Notes under the pieces: generated by a model
Told to the model about the DNA's origin: nothing
What the model saw: the letters and a program-made list of their open reading frames with translations, nothing else
Database searches by the model: none
In this document: one piece after another, positions 54,493-63,629 of the stretch
Position numbering within the stretch: the first letter of the stretch is position 1
How the letters are laid out: every line of letters begins with the position of its first letter
Program-made: the position numbers and the translations under genes
Assembly (NCBI GenBank): GCA_902576125.1
Contig: CACGUF010000001.1
Span: 248,001 to 312,000, forward strand
Length of the DNA: 64,000 nucleotides
From: an uncultured Alphaproteobacteria bacterium
Lineage (GTDB): Bacteria > Pseudomonadota > Alphaproteobacteria > HIMB59 > GCA-002718135
Direction of reading: 5' to 3'

Positions 54493-54636
54493 TAACGGGA
54501 GATACTGTAAACTATACAGAGCCGAAGGAGCAACGACCCGGAAACTCTCAGGCATAAAGGACCGTTAGAAAAAAAAATCTGGAAAAGAGATTTGTCTCTA
54601 CCGAAGGAGTAAAAACTCTCAGGTAAATATACAGAG
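54493..54636 (+). promoter_or_regulatory. Tandem glycine riboswitch upstream of gcvT
   Basis: Two glycine aptamers lie in tandem. The first (54493-54567) is closed by TAACGG/CCGTTA and contains GCCGAAGGAGCAA and ACTCTCAGGCATAAAGGACCG. The second (about 54578-54636) contains ACCGAAGGAGTAA and ACTCTCAGGTAAAT-ATACAGAGA. The linker is a short A-run. No terminator follows, and the gcvT ribosome binding site TAGGAGT is nine bases downstream, so glycine probably switches translation or early elongation on, activating glycine cleavage. Confidence 0.96.
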
Positions 54637-54656
54637 AGGGCTTAATAGGAGTCATT

Positions 54657-55778
54657 TTGACTGAAGAAGCTCTAAAAAATATTTATTTAAAAGATTTTCA
54701 TAAAAAAAATGATGCTAAATTTATAGCATTCGCTGGTTATGATATGCCAATTAATTACAAGCAAGGCATTATAAACGAGCACCTACATGTAAGAAATCAT
54801 ACTGGCGTCTTTGATGTTTCTCATATGGGTCAGATTCTTATTCCTTTTAGTGAAAAAAATATTTCAGCTTTAGAGTCTTACATACCTTTGAATATAAAAC
54901 ACATTATATCTAACAAATGTCACTATTCATTTATTTTAAATTCTAATGGTGGAATTGTTGATGATGTTATGATTTCAAAAATTAAATTTGATAATAGAGA
55001 ATTTGTATATATAGTTTATAATTCATCAAGAAAAAAAATACTTAATAAAATTTTTAATGCAACTATTTCAAATTTTAAAATTTTTGAAGATCGATGTTTG
55101 ATAGCAATACAAGGGCCTGAATCTTTTACTTCTATTAGTTCGATATTAAATTTACCTGCATCTATGAATTTTTTAAATATTCAAGTTCTTCAATATGAAG
55201 ATAGTGATCTTTTTATTTCTAGATCTGGCTATACTGGTGAAGATGGTTTCGAGATATCAATATTAAATAATAAAGCAGAAAAATTAATTAGTGATATTAT
55301 CAATAATAATAATGCAATATTGTGTGGCTTAGGTTGTCGTGATTCATTAAGATTAGAAGCTGGTCTAAGTTTATATGGAAATGAAATAAATGAAAATATA
55401 AATCCTGTACAAGCAGGTTTATCATGGGCTTTAGATAAAAATAGATTGCAAGATAATAATTTAAATGGTTCTAAAATTTTATCACAGGCATTAAGCTCTA
55501 TTCCATCACTAAAAAAAATTGGATTAAGTCCAATAAACAAAATCATGTTAAGGAATAAGATGACTATTCATAATAATAATAAAGAAGAAATAGGATTTAT
55601 TACTAGTGGCTGTTACTCGCCAATTTTAAAAAAATCAATTGGAATTGGATACATAAATAAAATTACAAATATTTCTGAAAAAAATTACGTTAATGTTCGT
55701 GATAAATATGAAGAAATTAAACTTGAGAAAATTCCATTTGTGAAAAAAAAATATAAAAAAGGAGATAAATATGGGTGA
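54657..55778 (+). CDS. gcvT: Glycine cleavage system T protein (aminomethyltransferase)
   Basis: GcvT transfers the aminomethyl carbon from lipoyl-GcvH to tetrahydrofolate. The 373-residue protein has the start block FAGYDMPINYKQGI, GVFDVSHMGQI, RSGYTGEDGFEI and CGLGCRDSLRLEAGLSLYG, all typical of GcvT. The start is TTG, five bases after TAGGAGT; no in-frame ATG precedes the conserved N-terminus. It overlaps gcvH by 8 bases. Regulated by the tandem glycine riboswitch. Confidence 0.95.
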   Translation: MTEEALKNIYLKDFHKKNDAKFIAFAGYDMPINYKQGIINEHLHVRNHTGVFDVSHMGQILIPFSEKNISALESYIPLNIKHIISNKCHYSFILNSNGGIVDDVMISKIKFDNREFVYIVYNSSRKKILNKIFNATISNFKIFEDRCLIAIQGPESFTSISSILNLPASMNFLNIQVLQYEDSDLFISRSGYTGEDGFEISILNNKAEKLISDIINNNNAILCGLGCRDSLRLEAGLSLYGNEINENINPVQAGLSWALDKNRLQDNNLNGSKILSQALSSIPSLKKIGLSPINKIMLRNKMTIHNNNKEEIGFITSGCYSPILKKSIGIGYINKITNISEKNYVNVRDKYEEIKLEKIPFVKKKYKKGDKYG

Positions 55779-56142
55779 AAAAAAATATACTGAAGAGCAT
55801 GAATGGGTTCAGCTTAGTGGCGAAATTGCAACTGTAGGCATTACAAATCATGCTCAGGAAAGTTTAGGTGATATCGTTTTTGTTGATTTACCAAATATAG
55901 GTAAAGAGGTTAAAGCAAAAGAAGAATTATGTGTTATTGAGTCTGTGAAAGCTGCTTCAGATATTTACTCACCTTTAGATGGTGAAGTTACAGAAATAAA
56001 TGATAATTTGTCAAACGATGCATCTATAGTTAATCAAGATGCTGAAAATGAAGGGTGGATATTCAAAATAAAAGTATCTAACCCAGAACAATATAATACT
56101 TTAATGTCTTTAGATCAGTATTTAAAATTTTTGGATAAATAA
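55771..56142 (+). CDS. gcvH: Glycine cleavage system H protein
   Basis: GcvH is the lipoylated shuttle of the glycine cleavage complex. The 123-residue protein has YTEEHEWVQ near the N-terminus and the lipoyl-lysine K60 in VIESVKAASDIYSP. AAAGGAGAT stands just before the ATG, inside the gcvT 3' end. gcvP starts directly after its stop codon. Confidence 0.97.
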   Translation: MGEKKYTEEHEWVQLSGEIATVGITNHAQESLGDIVFVDLPNIGKEVKAKEELCVIESVKAASDIYSPLDGEVTEINDNLSNDASIVNQDAENEGWIFKIKVSNPEQYNTLMSLDQYLKFLDK

Positions 56143-58995
56143 ATGATTGATATAAATTCTTTTGCAAGTAGACACATTGGACCAAGAAATGATGATATAG
56201 ATTCTATGTTAAAATTCATAAAATGTAAAAATCTTGATGAACTAATACAAAAAACTGTCCCTGATCATATTTTATTTAAAGATAAATTAAAATTAAAACC
56301 AGGTATGTCAGAAGAATTTAATAAAGTTAATATGCAGCTTTTATCTTTAAAAAATAAATTCAAAAAAACATATATTGGCCTCGGTTATCATAATACTGTG
56401 ACACCAAGTGTTATTTTGAGAAATATTCTTGAAAATCCTGGTTGGTATACTGCTTATACACCATATCAGCCTGAAGTCTCTCAAGGTCGTTTAGAAATGC
56501 TAATGAACTTTCAACAAATGATAATTGATCTTACCGGATTAGATATTGCTAACGCATCTTTATTAGATGAGAGTACCGCTGCTGCAGAAGCAATGATGAT
56601 GGCATATAAGATTAAAAAAAATAAACAGCAAACCTTTTGTATTCAAAATACTTGTCATCCTCAAACTTTATCAGTTTTAAGAACAAGAGCTAATCCTCTT
56701 GGAATAAAAATTATTGAAGGTAAACCAAACGAAGATACTTTTGGTTGCTTAATACAAAATCCTGATACCTATGGAGAAATTGAAGATTTAGAAACACTTA
56801 TTAAAAGTAATAAATCTAAGCAAATTGTATCAATTGTTGCCGCAGATATTATGAGTATGGTTATTATGAATTCTCCAGGCTCCTATGATGCTGATATTGT
56901 TATAGGTAATTCTCAACGTTTTGGAGTTCCAATGGGATTAGGAGGGCCTCATGCTGCATTTTTTGCAACTAAAGATGAGTTCAAAAGATTAATGCCAGGT
57001 AGGTTAATAGGTGTATCAGTAGATAGAAATAATAAAAGATCCTACAGAATGGCTCTTCAAACTCGTGAACAACACATAAGAAGAGAAAAAGCAACCAGCA
57101 ATATATGTACTGCTCAAGCTTTATTAGCAATAATTGCAGCAGCTTATGCTATTTATCATGGGCCTGAAAGGTTAAAAAATATTGCTTCAAATATAAATTA
57201 CAATACTAGATATCTTAAAACATCATTAGAAAAATTAAATTATAAAATTAAATCTAATAAATATTTTGATACAATAGTCATTGAGGATACCAAAGCTAAA
57301 GAGTGGTTTAATAAATCAGTGGATGAGGGAATTAATTTTAGACTTATTAATAACACAACATTTTCAATAACTATCGATGAAACTACAACTTTAGAAGACA
57401 TCGATAATCTAATTGCTTTTTTTAATACAACCAATAAAAAAATAGATGCCAATGAAATTGAAAAGAATCTTGAACCTATTTTTAATGATGAAAATATTCT
57501 TAGAAAAGATAAAATATTATCACATCCAATATTTAATATTTATCATTCTGAGACAGAAATGATGCGATATCTAAAAAAATTAGAAAATAAAGATATTGCA
57601 CTCAATAGATCAATGATTCCACTTGGTTCATGTACTATGAAATTAAATGCAGCCTCAGAAATGTTACCAATAACACTACCAGGATTTGCAAACGCCCATC
57701 CTTTTTTAGAAAAAAAACAAAGAGAGGGCTATAATCAAATGATGAGAGAGTTAATATCTATGCTTAAAGATATAACAGGATTTGATGCAATATCATTACA
57801 ACCAAATGCAGGAGCTCAAGGTGAATTTGCAGGCTTACTTGCAATTAAAAAATTTCATGAGTCTAATAATGATTATGATAGAAATGTTTGTTTAATACCT
57901 AATAGTGCTCATGGAACTAATCCAGCAAGTGCGCAGATGTGTGGTATGGAAGTATCAATTGTGAAATGTGATATTTTAGGAAACGTAGATTTAAATCATT
58001 TGGATATTAAAATTAAAGAAGCTGGAAATAAATTAGCAGCTTTGATGATTACTTATCCATCTACACATGGCGTATTTGAAGAATCAATATCTAAAATTTG
58101 TGAATTAATTCATAATGCTGGTGGTCAAGTATATATGGATGGTGCTAATTTAAATGCAATGGTAGGAATTGCAAAACCTGGAAAATTTGGCCCTGATGTA
58201 TCTCATATGAATCTTCATAAAACTTTTTGTATTCCACATGGAGGAGGTGGTCCAGGAATGGGCCCTATTGGAGTTAAATCACATCTAGAAAATTTTTTAC
58301 CAGGACATCCAATTGTGAAAAATGAGCTTGGTTTAACAAAACTTGATGCGGTTTCTGCGGCACCATGGGGGAGCCCTTCAATTTTACCTATTTCCTACTC
58401 ATATATTTCAATGATGGGAGATGAAGGATTAAAGTTAGCTACACAAATAGCAATTTTAAATGCCAATTATATAAAAGAAAAATTAAGTGATTTTTTTCCT
58501 CTTTTATATTCTGGTAAAAACGGAATGGTTGCTCATGAGTGCATAATTGATATTCGCCCAATTAAAGATGAATTAAATATTTCTGAAGAAGATATTGCAA
58601 AAAGACTTATTGATTACGGTTTCCATGCCCCAACTATGTCCTTTCCTGTTCCAGGAACTTTAATGATCGAACCCACTGAAAGTGAATCAAAAGAAGAAAT
58701 TGATAGGTTTTGTACAGCTATGATTTCTATACATAATGAAATTCAAAAAATACGAGATGGCACTTATGATACTGAAGATAATCCAATTAAAAACTCACCA
58801 CATACAATAGAGGAAGTTTCTGCAGATGAATGGACCCATAAATATACAAGAGCGGAAGCAGTTTATCCTCATTCTTACTTATACAATAATAAGTATTGGC
58901 CACCTGTTGCAAGAATAGATAATGTATATGGTGATAGAAATCTTTTTTGTGTATGCCCACCTATTGAGGATTATGAAGATGTATCCAATGCATAA
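56143..58995 (+). CDS. gcvP: Glycine dehydrogenase (decarboxylating), P protein
   Basis: GcvP decarboxylates glycine and loads the aminomethyl group on GcvH. The 950-residue single-chain form has both halves: the N-terminal half starting FASRHIGPRNDDIDSML and the C-terminal catalytic half with the PLP lysine near residue 692 in SHMNLHKTFCIPHGGGG. The split GcvPA/GcvPB form of some bacteria is therefore not used. The rseP-like gene starts four bases after its stop. Confidence 0.97.
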   Translation: MIDINSFASRHIGPRNDDIDSMLKFIKCKNLDELIQKTVPDHILFKDKLKLKPGMSEEFNKVNMQLLSLKNKFKKTYIGLGYHNTVTPSVILRNILENPGWYTAYTPYQPEVSQGRLEMLMNFQQMIIDLTGLDIANASLLDESTAAAEAMMMAYKIKKNKQQTFCIQNTCHPQTLSVLRTRANPLGIKIIEGKPNEDTFGCLIQNPDTYGEIEDLETLIKSNKSKQIVSIVAADIMSMVIMNSPGSYDADIVIGNSQRFGVPMGLGGPHAAFFATKDEFKRLMPGRLIGVSVDRNNKRSYRMALQTREQHIRREKATSNICTAQALLAIIAAAYAIYHGPERLKNIASNINYNTRYLKTSLEKLNYKIKSNKYFDTIVIEDTKAKEWFNKSVDEGINFRLINNTTFSITIDETTTLEDIDNLIAFFNTTNKKIDANEIEKNLEPIFNDENILRKDKILSHPIFNIYHSETEMMRYLKKLENKDIALNRSMIPLGSCTMKLNAASEMLPITLPGFANAHPFLEKKQREGYNQMMRELISMLKDITGFDAISLQPNAGAQGEFAGLLAIKKFHESNNDYDRNVCLIPNSAHGTNPASAQMCGMEVSIVKCDILGNVDLNHLDIKIKEAGNKLAALMITYPSTHGVFEESISKICELIHNAGGQVYMDGANLNAMVGIAKPGKFGPDVSHMNLHKTFCIPHGGGGPGMGPIGVKSHLENFLPGHPIVKNELGLTKLDAVSAAPWGSPSILPISYSYISMMGDEGLKLATQIAILNANYIKEKLSDFFPLLYSGKNGMVAHECIIDIRPIKDELNISEEDIAKRLIDYGFHAPTMSFPVPGTLMIEPTESESKEEIDRFCTAMISIHNEIQKIRDGTYDTEDNPIKNSPHTIEEVSADEWTHKYTRAEAVYPHSYLYNNKYWPPVARIDNVYGDRNLFCVCPPIEDYEDVSNA

Positions 58996-58999
58996 CTAA

Positions 59000-60028
59000 A
59001 TGATTTATTTAAATTTACTTTTAGTTTTTATATGTATTGTATTTATTCATGAATTTGGTCATTATCTCTTTGCAAGAATATTTAAAGCTGAAGTTACAGA
59101 TTTTTCTATTGGCTTTGGAAAACCATTATTGAAATTCACGGATAAAAATAATACTGTTTGGAAAATAGCACCTATACCTCTGGGTGGATATGTAAAAATA
59201 AAAGGCCTTGATACAGTTTTTCAAAAAAAACAAAATCAAGAACCTGGCTCTTTTCAATCACTCAAACTATATCAAAAAATCTTAATTCTTTTTGCTGGTA
59301 GTTTTTTTAATATATTCTCTGCATGGATAGCTTTGTTTAGTATATTCTTTTTTTTCGGAATTGCTTCATTTGCCCCTATAATAGGTAAGGTCTTAGAAAA
59401 TTCTTCTGCTGAAAAAAATGATTTACGAGTTAATGATGTTATTATTTCTGTTAATGATAGTCAAATATATGAGTTTAGTGATATTCCTAAAGCTTTAGGT
59501 AATAGTAAATATATCTCAATATTAATTCAAAGAAACAATGATCTTATAGAAAAGAATTTTGAATTGAATTTTAATGAAGAAATAAATAAATTTGTAATAG
59601 GTATCACAACTAATAGTGAGCCAGTTATTGATAAATTTAATTTAAATAAATCAATCCAACAATCTTTATTTTTCATTCCAACCTACTATTTTGCTTCTAT
59701 AAATTTTTTAACCCAATCTTATCAAGACAATACTCTAAAAGAACAATTAGCTGGACCAGTAGGAATTGTAAAAATGGCTGATCAAATGATGTTAGATAAA
59801 CTAAGAGGTGTAATTTTTTTATTTATTGTAATTTCTTTATTTGTAGGTGTTTTTAATCTTTTGCCTATTCCACTTCTTGATGGAGGGCACATTGTTTACT
59901 TTATAATAAGTAAAATTTTTGCAAATTCCCTTCCTGAACTAGTAACAAGAATTTATATTACAACTGGATTAACAATTATATCTTTTTTATTTATTTTTGT
60001 TACATTTAACGATATTTTTTATAAATAA
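59000..60028 (+). CDS. rseP: RIP site-2 metalloprotease (RseP family)
   Basis: This intramembrane zinc protease cuts anti-sigma factors or signal-peptide remnants. The 342-residue protein has HEFGH at residues 17-21 in the first membrane helix, one PDZ domain (about 110-180; GKVLENSSAEKNDLRVNDVI) and the second active-site motif NLLPIPLLDGGH in the third helix. The usual place for alphaproteobacterial rseP is dxr-rseP-bamA; here it follows gcvP by four bases. It could be the only RseP or an extra family member. Confidence 0.9.
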   Translation: MIYLNLLLVFICIVFIHEFGHYLFARIFKAEVTDFSIGFGKPLLKFTDKNNTVWKIAPIPLGGYVKIKGLDTVFQKKQNQEPGSFQSLKLYQKILILFAGSFFNIFSAWIALFSIFFFFGIASFAPIIGKVLENSSAEKNDLRVNDVIISVNDSQIYEFSDIPKALGNSKYISILIQRNNDLIEKNFELNFNEEINKFVIGITTNSEPVIDKFNLNKSIQQSLFFIPTYYFASINFLTQSYQDNTLKEQLAGPVGIVKMADQMMLDKLRGVIFLFIVISLFVGVFNLLPIPLLDGGHIVYFIISKIFANSLPELVTRIYITTGLTIISFLFIFVTFNDIFYK

Positions 60029-60039
60029 TTTTTAATGAA

Positions 60040-60426
60040 ATGAGTGTTATGTCAAATTTTAATAAAGTAAAAACTTTTATGAATACCTACGGTCAGGAAG
60101 TAAAAAATACCCCCGAATTTCCTGACTCTAAAATTGTTCAACTAAGAATAGATTTAATTGAGGAAGAATTAAATGAATTAAAAGAAGCTATTAATAATAA
60201 AGATATTATTGAAGTAGCTGATGCTTTAACTGATATACTTTATGTTACATATGGAGCCGGGCATTCATTTGGAGTTGATTTAGATAGTTGTTTTGATGAG
60301 GTTCAACAGTCAAATATGAGTAAATTAGATGATGATGGACAACCTATTTATAATGATGATGGAAAGGTAATGAAAGGCCCTAATTATTTTGCACCAAATC
60401 TGAAAAAAATTTTGGGATTAGATTAA
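60040..60426 (+). CDS. MazG-like nucleotide pyrophosphohydrolase
   Basis: The 128-residue (or 125 from the second Met at 60049) all-alpha NTP pyrophosphohydrolase has the metal-binding pattern LIEEELNELKEAI followed by EVADALTDILYVTYGAG, i.e. E-E-x-x-E...E-x-x-D, and a C-terminal SNMSKLDDDGQPIYNDDGKVMKGPNY tail, typical of the phosphoribosyl-ATP pyrophosphohydrolase/MazG-like group used for nucleotide house-cleaning. It is longer than HisE and lacks its neighbours, so a histidine role is unlikely. It overlaps the convergent metB-like gene by 9 bases. Confidence 0.82.
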   Translation: MSVMSNFNKVKTFMNTYGQEVKNTPEFPDSKIVQLRIDLIEEELNELKEAINNKDIIEVADALTDILYVTYGAGHSFGVDLDSCFDEVQQSNMSKLDDDGQPIYNDDGKVMKGPNYFAPNLKKILGLD

Positions 60427-61578
60427 ATCTAGAGCATTCTCTAGAGCAATTTGTAAATCTTCAGGATCTTCTATTCCAATCGACAATCTAACCAAAGAGT
60501 CGCTAATTCCTAGTTCATTTCTTATTTTTTTATCTATAGACGCATGTGTCATTATTGCTGGATGTTCAATTAAGCTTTCAACTCCTCCTAAACTTTCAGC
60601 TAAAGTAAAAATTTGAATATTTTCTAAAAATTTAAGTGTACCTTCAAGGTTTGTGTCTAATTCTAAAGATATTATTCCACCAAAACCTTTCATTTGAGAT
60701 TGCGCTATCTTGTGGTTGATATCGGAATCAAGTCCAGGGTATCTAACATTTTTTACTTTTGGATGGTTTTGTAAAAAATTGCTTATTATCATAGCGTTTG
60801 AATTATGACGCTCCATTCTCACTGCTAAAGTTTTTATACTTCGAATTAGTAAATAACAATCAAAAGGTGAAGGAACAGAACCTACCGCATTTTGTAAGTA
60901 TTTTATTTTATTTGATAGTTCATTATTTTCTTTAATAATTATAGCGCCTCCTATTAAGTCTGAATGACCTCCTAGATATTTAGTTGAAGAATGTAATACA
61001 ACATCTGCCCCCAGTTTTAATGGTTGTTGGTTATATGGTGAAGCAAATGTATTATCACACACAATTATTATATTATCATTTGATGTTTCTTTTTTAATTT
61101 TTTGTATATTAGAAATTTTTAAAAGTGGGTTTGATGGTGTTTCAACCCAAATCATTTTAGTGTTATTTTTTATATGTCCCGGCCAATTATCCTCTTTGTT
61201 AAAATCTATATAACTAATCTCTATATTTTGATTTACATTTTTTACTTTATCAAAAATTCTTCTTGTGCCACCATAAACATCATCGGAACAAATTATATGA
61301 TAATCTCTTCCTATGGCATCTGACAAGCAATTAATAGCTGCCATTCCTGATGAAAAAGCAAAAGCTTTTTTGCCTTCTTCAATTTCTGCTAATAATTTTT
61401 CTAATATTTCCCTAGTTGGATTATTAGTTCTTGCATATTCATAATTGAAATCACCAGGACTATTTTGTTTAAACGTTGATGAAAGATGAATGGGGGGCAT
61501 AACTGCTCCAGTCTCTTTATCTTCTTTATGTCCACCGTGAATAACTTTTGTATTAAATAATTTCTTTTTATCTGTCAT
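60418..61578 (-). CDS. Cystathionine gamma-synthase/gamma-lyase (trans-sulfuration PLP enzyme)
   Basis: The 386-residue Cys/Met metabolism enzyme has YEYARTNNPTREILE, ALAAIN-like FSSGMAAIN, the PLP lysine in VLHSSTKYLGGHSDLIGG, and C-terminal SLGGVESLIEHPA, as in MetB, CGL and MetZ-like proteins. Whether it makes cystathionine from an activated homoserine or splits cystathionine to cysteine cannot be settled by eye; its operon partners cysK and cysE fit either. The ATG at 61578, two bases after the cysK stop, is preferred over one four codons upstream. Confidence 0.86.
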   Translation of the reverse strand: MTDKKKLFNTKVIHGGHKEDKETGAVMPPIHLSSTFKQNSPGDFNYEYARTNNPTREILEKLLAEIEEGKKAFAFSSGMAAINCLSDAIGRDYHIICSDDVYGGTRRIFDKVKNVNQNIEISYIDFNKEDNWPGHIKNNTKMIWVETPSNPLLKISNIQKIKKETSNDNIIIVCDNTFASPYNQQPLKLGADVVLHSSTKYLGGHSDLIGGAIIIKENNELSNKIKYLQNAVGSVPSPFDCYLLIRSIKTLAVRMERHNSNAMIISNFLQNHPKVKNVRYPGLDSDINHKIAQSQMKGFGGIISLELDTNLEGTLKFLENIQIFTLAESLGGVESLIEHPAIMTHASIDKKIRNELGISDSLVRLSIGIEDPEDLQIALENALDLI

Positions 61579-61580
61579 AA

Positions 61581-62582
61581 TTATAACCAATCTGGCAAAG
61601 GCAAGTCATTATCATTTAAAAACTTTTTATTAAACATTTTATCATAATATTTATTTGCATCATCACAGAGAATGGTTACTATATTATTACCAGGGCCCAG
61701 TTCTTTCGCCATTTTAATTGCTCCCATCACATTAACACCTGAGCTTGTTCCAAGAAACAAACCATCACTTTTTATAAGTTTATAGAGTATTTGTAAGCAT
61801 TCTGTATCATTAACAAAATATGACATATCTACAGAGCAATTTTCTAAATTTTTTGTAACTCTTGCTTGACCTATCCCTTCAGTAAAAGAAGGTTCACCTT
61901 TTTTTTCTAGTTTACCAGTAGTAAAATAATTATACATAGATGAGCCTTGAGAGTCAGTACAGGCAATTTTAATATTATTATTTTTTGATTTTAAACCTAA
62001 ACTTACACCTGTTAGAGTCCCACCTGTCCCAATAGAACAAGTAAATCCATCTATTTTACCATCAGTTTGATTATATATTTCTTGTGCGGTAGTTATTTCA
62101 TGAAATTTATAGTTTGCTGTATTTTCAAATTGTCCTGCCCAAAATGTTTTTACACCTTTATCTTTTTCAATTTGTTTAGCTAATTTCTCAGATATTTTTT
62201 GATAATTTCCAGGATCTGAAAAAGGTTTAGGATCAACTAAATGAAGTTCTGCTCCCATATTTATTAAAATATCTCTTTTGGGCTTAGCTGTTATATTTGG
62301 CATAACTATAATAGTTTTGTAACCCCTGGAATTGTTAACTAGTGTTAAGCCAATACCTGTATTTCCAAATGTACCTTCTACACAAATACCATTTGGTTCA
62401 ATGAAATTATTTTTCTCTGCATCTAAAATTATTCCAAGTGCTGTTCTGTCTTTAATAGAACCTCCAGGATTAAGAAATTCAGCTTTTCCATAAATGTTAC
62501 ATCCTGTAATTTCTGATGGATATTTAAGTTTGATAAGTGGTGTATTGCCTATTAGATTAACAATATTATTCGTTATCATCAA
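61581..62582 (-). CDS. cysK: Cysteine synthase A
   Basis: CysK makes cysteine from O-acetylserine and sulfide. The 333-residue PLP protein has [18 protein letters not shown] with K44 binding PLP, the substrate loop [14 protein letters not shown] (family usually EGT/P-A/S-GNTG; Phe here) and [13 protein letters not shown] as phosphate loop. The length and EGT-type loop match the alphaproteobacterial group. A cystathionine beta-synthase activity is possible given the downstream metB-like gene. It overlaps cysE by 17 bases. Confidence 0.9.
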   Translation of the reverse strand: MMITNNIVNLIGNTPLIKLKYPSEITGCNIYGKAEFLNPGGSIKDRTALGIILDAEKNNFIEPNGICVEGTFGNTGIGLTLVNNSRGYKTIIVMPNITAKPKRDILINMGAELHLVDPKPFSDPGNYQKISEKLAKQIEKDKGVKTFWAGQFENTANYKFHEITTAQEIYNQTDGKIDGFTCSIGTGGTLTGVSLGLKSKNNNIKIACTDSQGSSMYNYFTTGKLEKKGEPSFTEGIGQARVTKNLENCSVDMSYFVNDTECLQILYKLIKSDGLFLGTSSGVNVMGAIKMAKELGPGNNIVTILCDDANKYYDKMFNKKFLNDNDLPLPDWL

Positions 62583-63141
62583 TATCTCTTACACCATAAG
62601 GTTTAAAGCTTGTATCTGTATTTGTACTTATATTTTTTGCTGGATTACCAACCATAGTAGCATTTGCTGGCACATTCTTTAACACAACAGTATTAGCTCC
62701 AATTCTAGCACATTCACCAACAGTAATTGGACCTATTATCTGTGCACTTGAGCCAACAATAACATTATCTTGCAATGTTGGATGTCTTTTAATATTTCTT
62801 TGTTGGTCAGAATTGACAGATGGTGATATTCCTCCTAAAGTAACGCCATGGTAGAGAGTTACATCATTACCTATTTTTGAGCTTTCGCCAATTACAACAC
62901 CCATTCCATGATCAATAAATAGGTTTTTACCAATTTTTGCACCAGGATGAATTTCTATACCAGTTAAAAAACGACTAAACTGAGATATCATCCTTGCAAT
63001 TAAATAAAATTTGTAGTTCCAAATTTTGTGAGCTAAATGATGAAAAAAGACTGCTTTTACACCTGGATATGTAAGAATAATACTTAATTTATCTCGTGCA
63101 GCTGGATCTCTTTTAATTATAGAGTCTAAATAATTATTCAT
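62566..63141 (-). CDS. cysE: Serine O-acetyltransferase
   Basis: CysE acetylates serine, giving the CysK substrate. The 191-residue short form has an N-terminal helical domain, [15 protein letters not shown] and [28 protein letters not shown] from the left-handed beta-helix, and the C-terminal [14 protein letters not shown]. Typical E. coli CysE is about 80 residues longer at the N-terminus; the short form is common elsewhere. First gene of the cysE-cysK-metB-like operon, divergent from ybgC. Confidence 0.92.
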   Translation of the reverse strand: MNNYLDSIIKRDPAARDKLSIILTYPGVKAVFFHHLAHKIWNYKFYLIARMISQFSRFLTGIEIHPGAKIGKNLFIDHGMGVVIGESSKIGNDVTLYHGVTLGGISPSVNSDQQRNIKRHPTLQDNVIVGSSAQIIGPITVGECARIGANTVVLKNVPANATMVGNPAKNISTNTDTSFKPYGVRDIDDNE

Positions 63142-63239
63142 ATTTATTAATGCTAAGTAATGATTATTTATGATTTTTCAATTAGTATGCTTTGATAGAC
63201 TTAAATATAAGGTTTTTACAATATAAAGATTAAAATATT

Positions 63240-63629
63240 ATGAATAAATTTAAAGTTTATTATGAAGATACAGATGCTTCAGGTCGTGTTTATCATGCTA
63301 ATTATTTAAGGTTTTTAGAGAGAGGTAGAACTAATATAATTTATAAATCAAAATATACTCATAAAATATTGTTAAATAAATTTAATATTATTTTTGTTGT
63401 AAAAAGCTGCTCTATCAATTTTATTAAGCCAGCTTTTTTTGAGGATACAATAGAAGTTTTAACTTCGGTAAAAGAAATAAGTAGAGTTAAAATTATTTTT
63501 TTTCAAAAAATTTTAAAAAAAAAAGATATTTTACTTGAAGCAGAAGTGCTGATTATTCCTGTTAATAATTTAGGAAAAATATCTAAACTGCCTGAAGAAA
63601 TATTTTTATATTTAAAAAATTTAAATTAA
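63240..63629 (+). CDS. ybgC: Acyl-CoA thioesterase YbgC family
   Basis: This 129-residue hot-dog-fold thioesterase (4-hydroxybenzoyl-CoA thioesterase family) hydrolyses short-chain acyl-CoA and is usually tied to the Tol-Pal system. YYEDTDASGRVYHANYLRFLERGR holds the catalytic Asp in the D-x-x-G-x-V-Y-H-A-N-Y-L motif. No tol genes appear before the window end. It shares four stop-codon bases (TTAA) with the convergent pcs fragment. Confidence 0.87.
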   Translation: MNKFKVYYEDTDASGRVYHANYLRFLERGRTNIIYKSKYTHKILLNKFNIIFVVKSCSINFIKPAFFEDTIEVLTSVKEISRVKIIFFQKILKKKDILLEAEVLIIPVNNLGKISKLPEEIFLYLKNLN

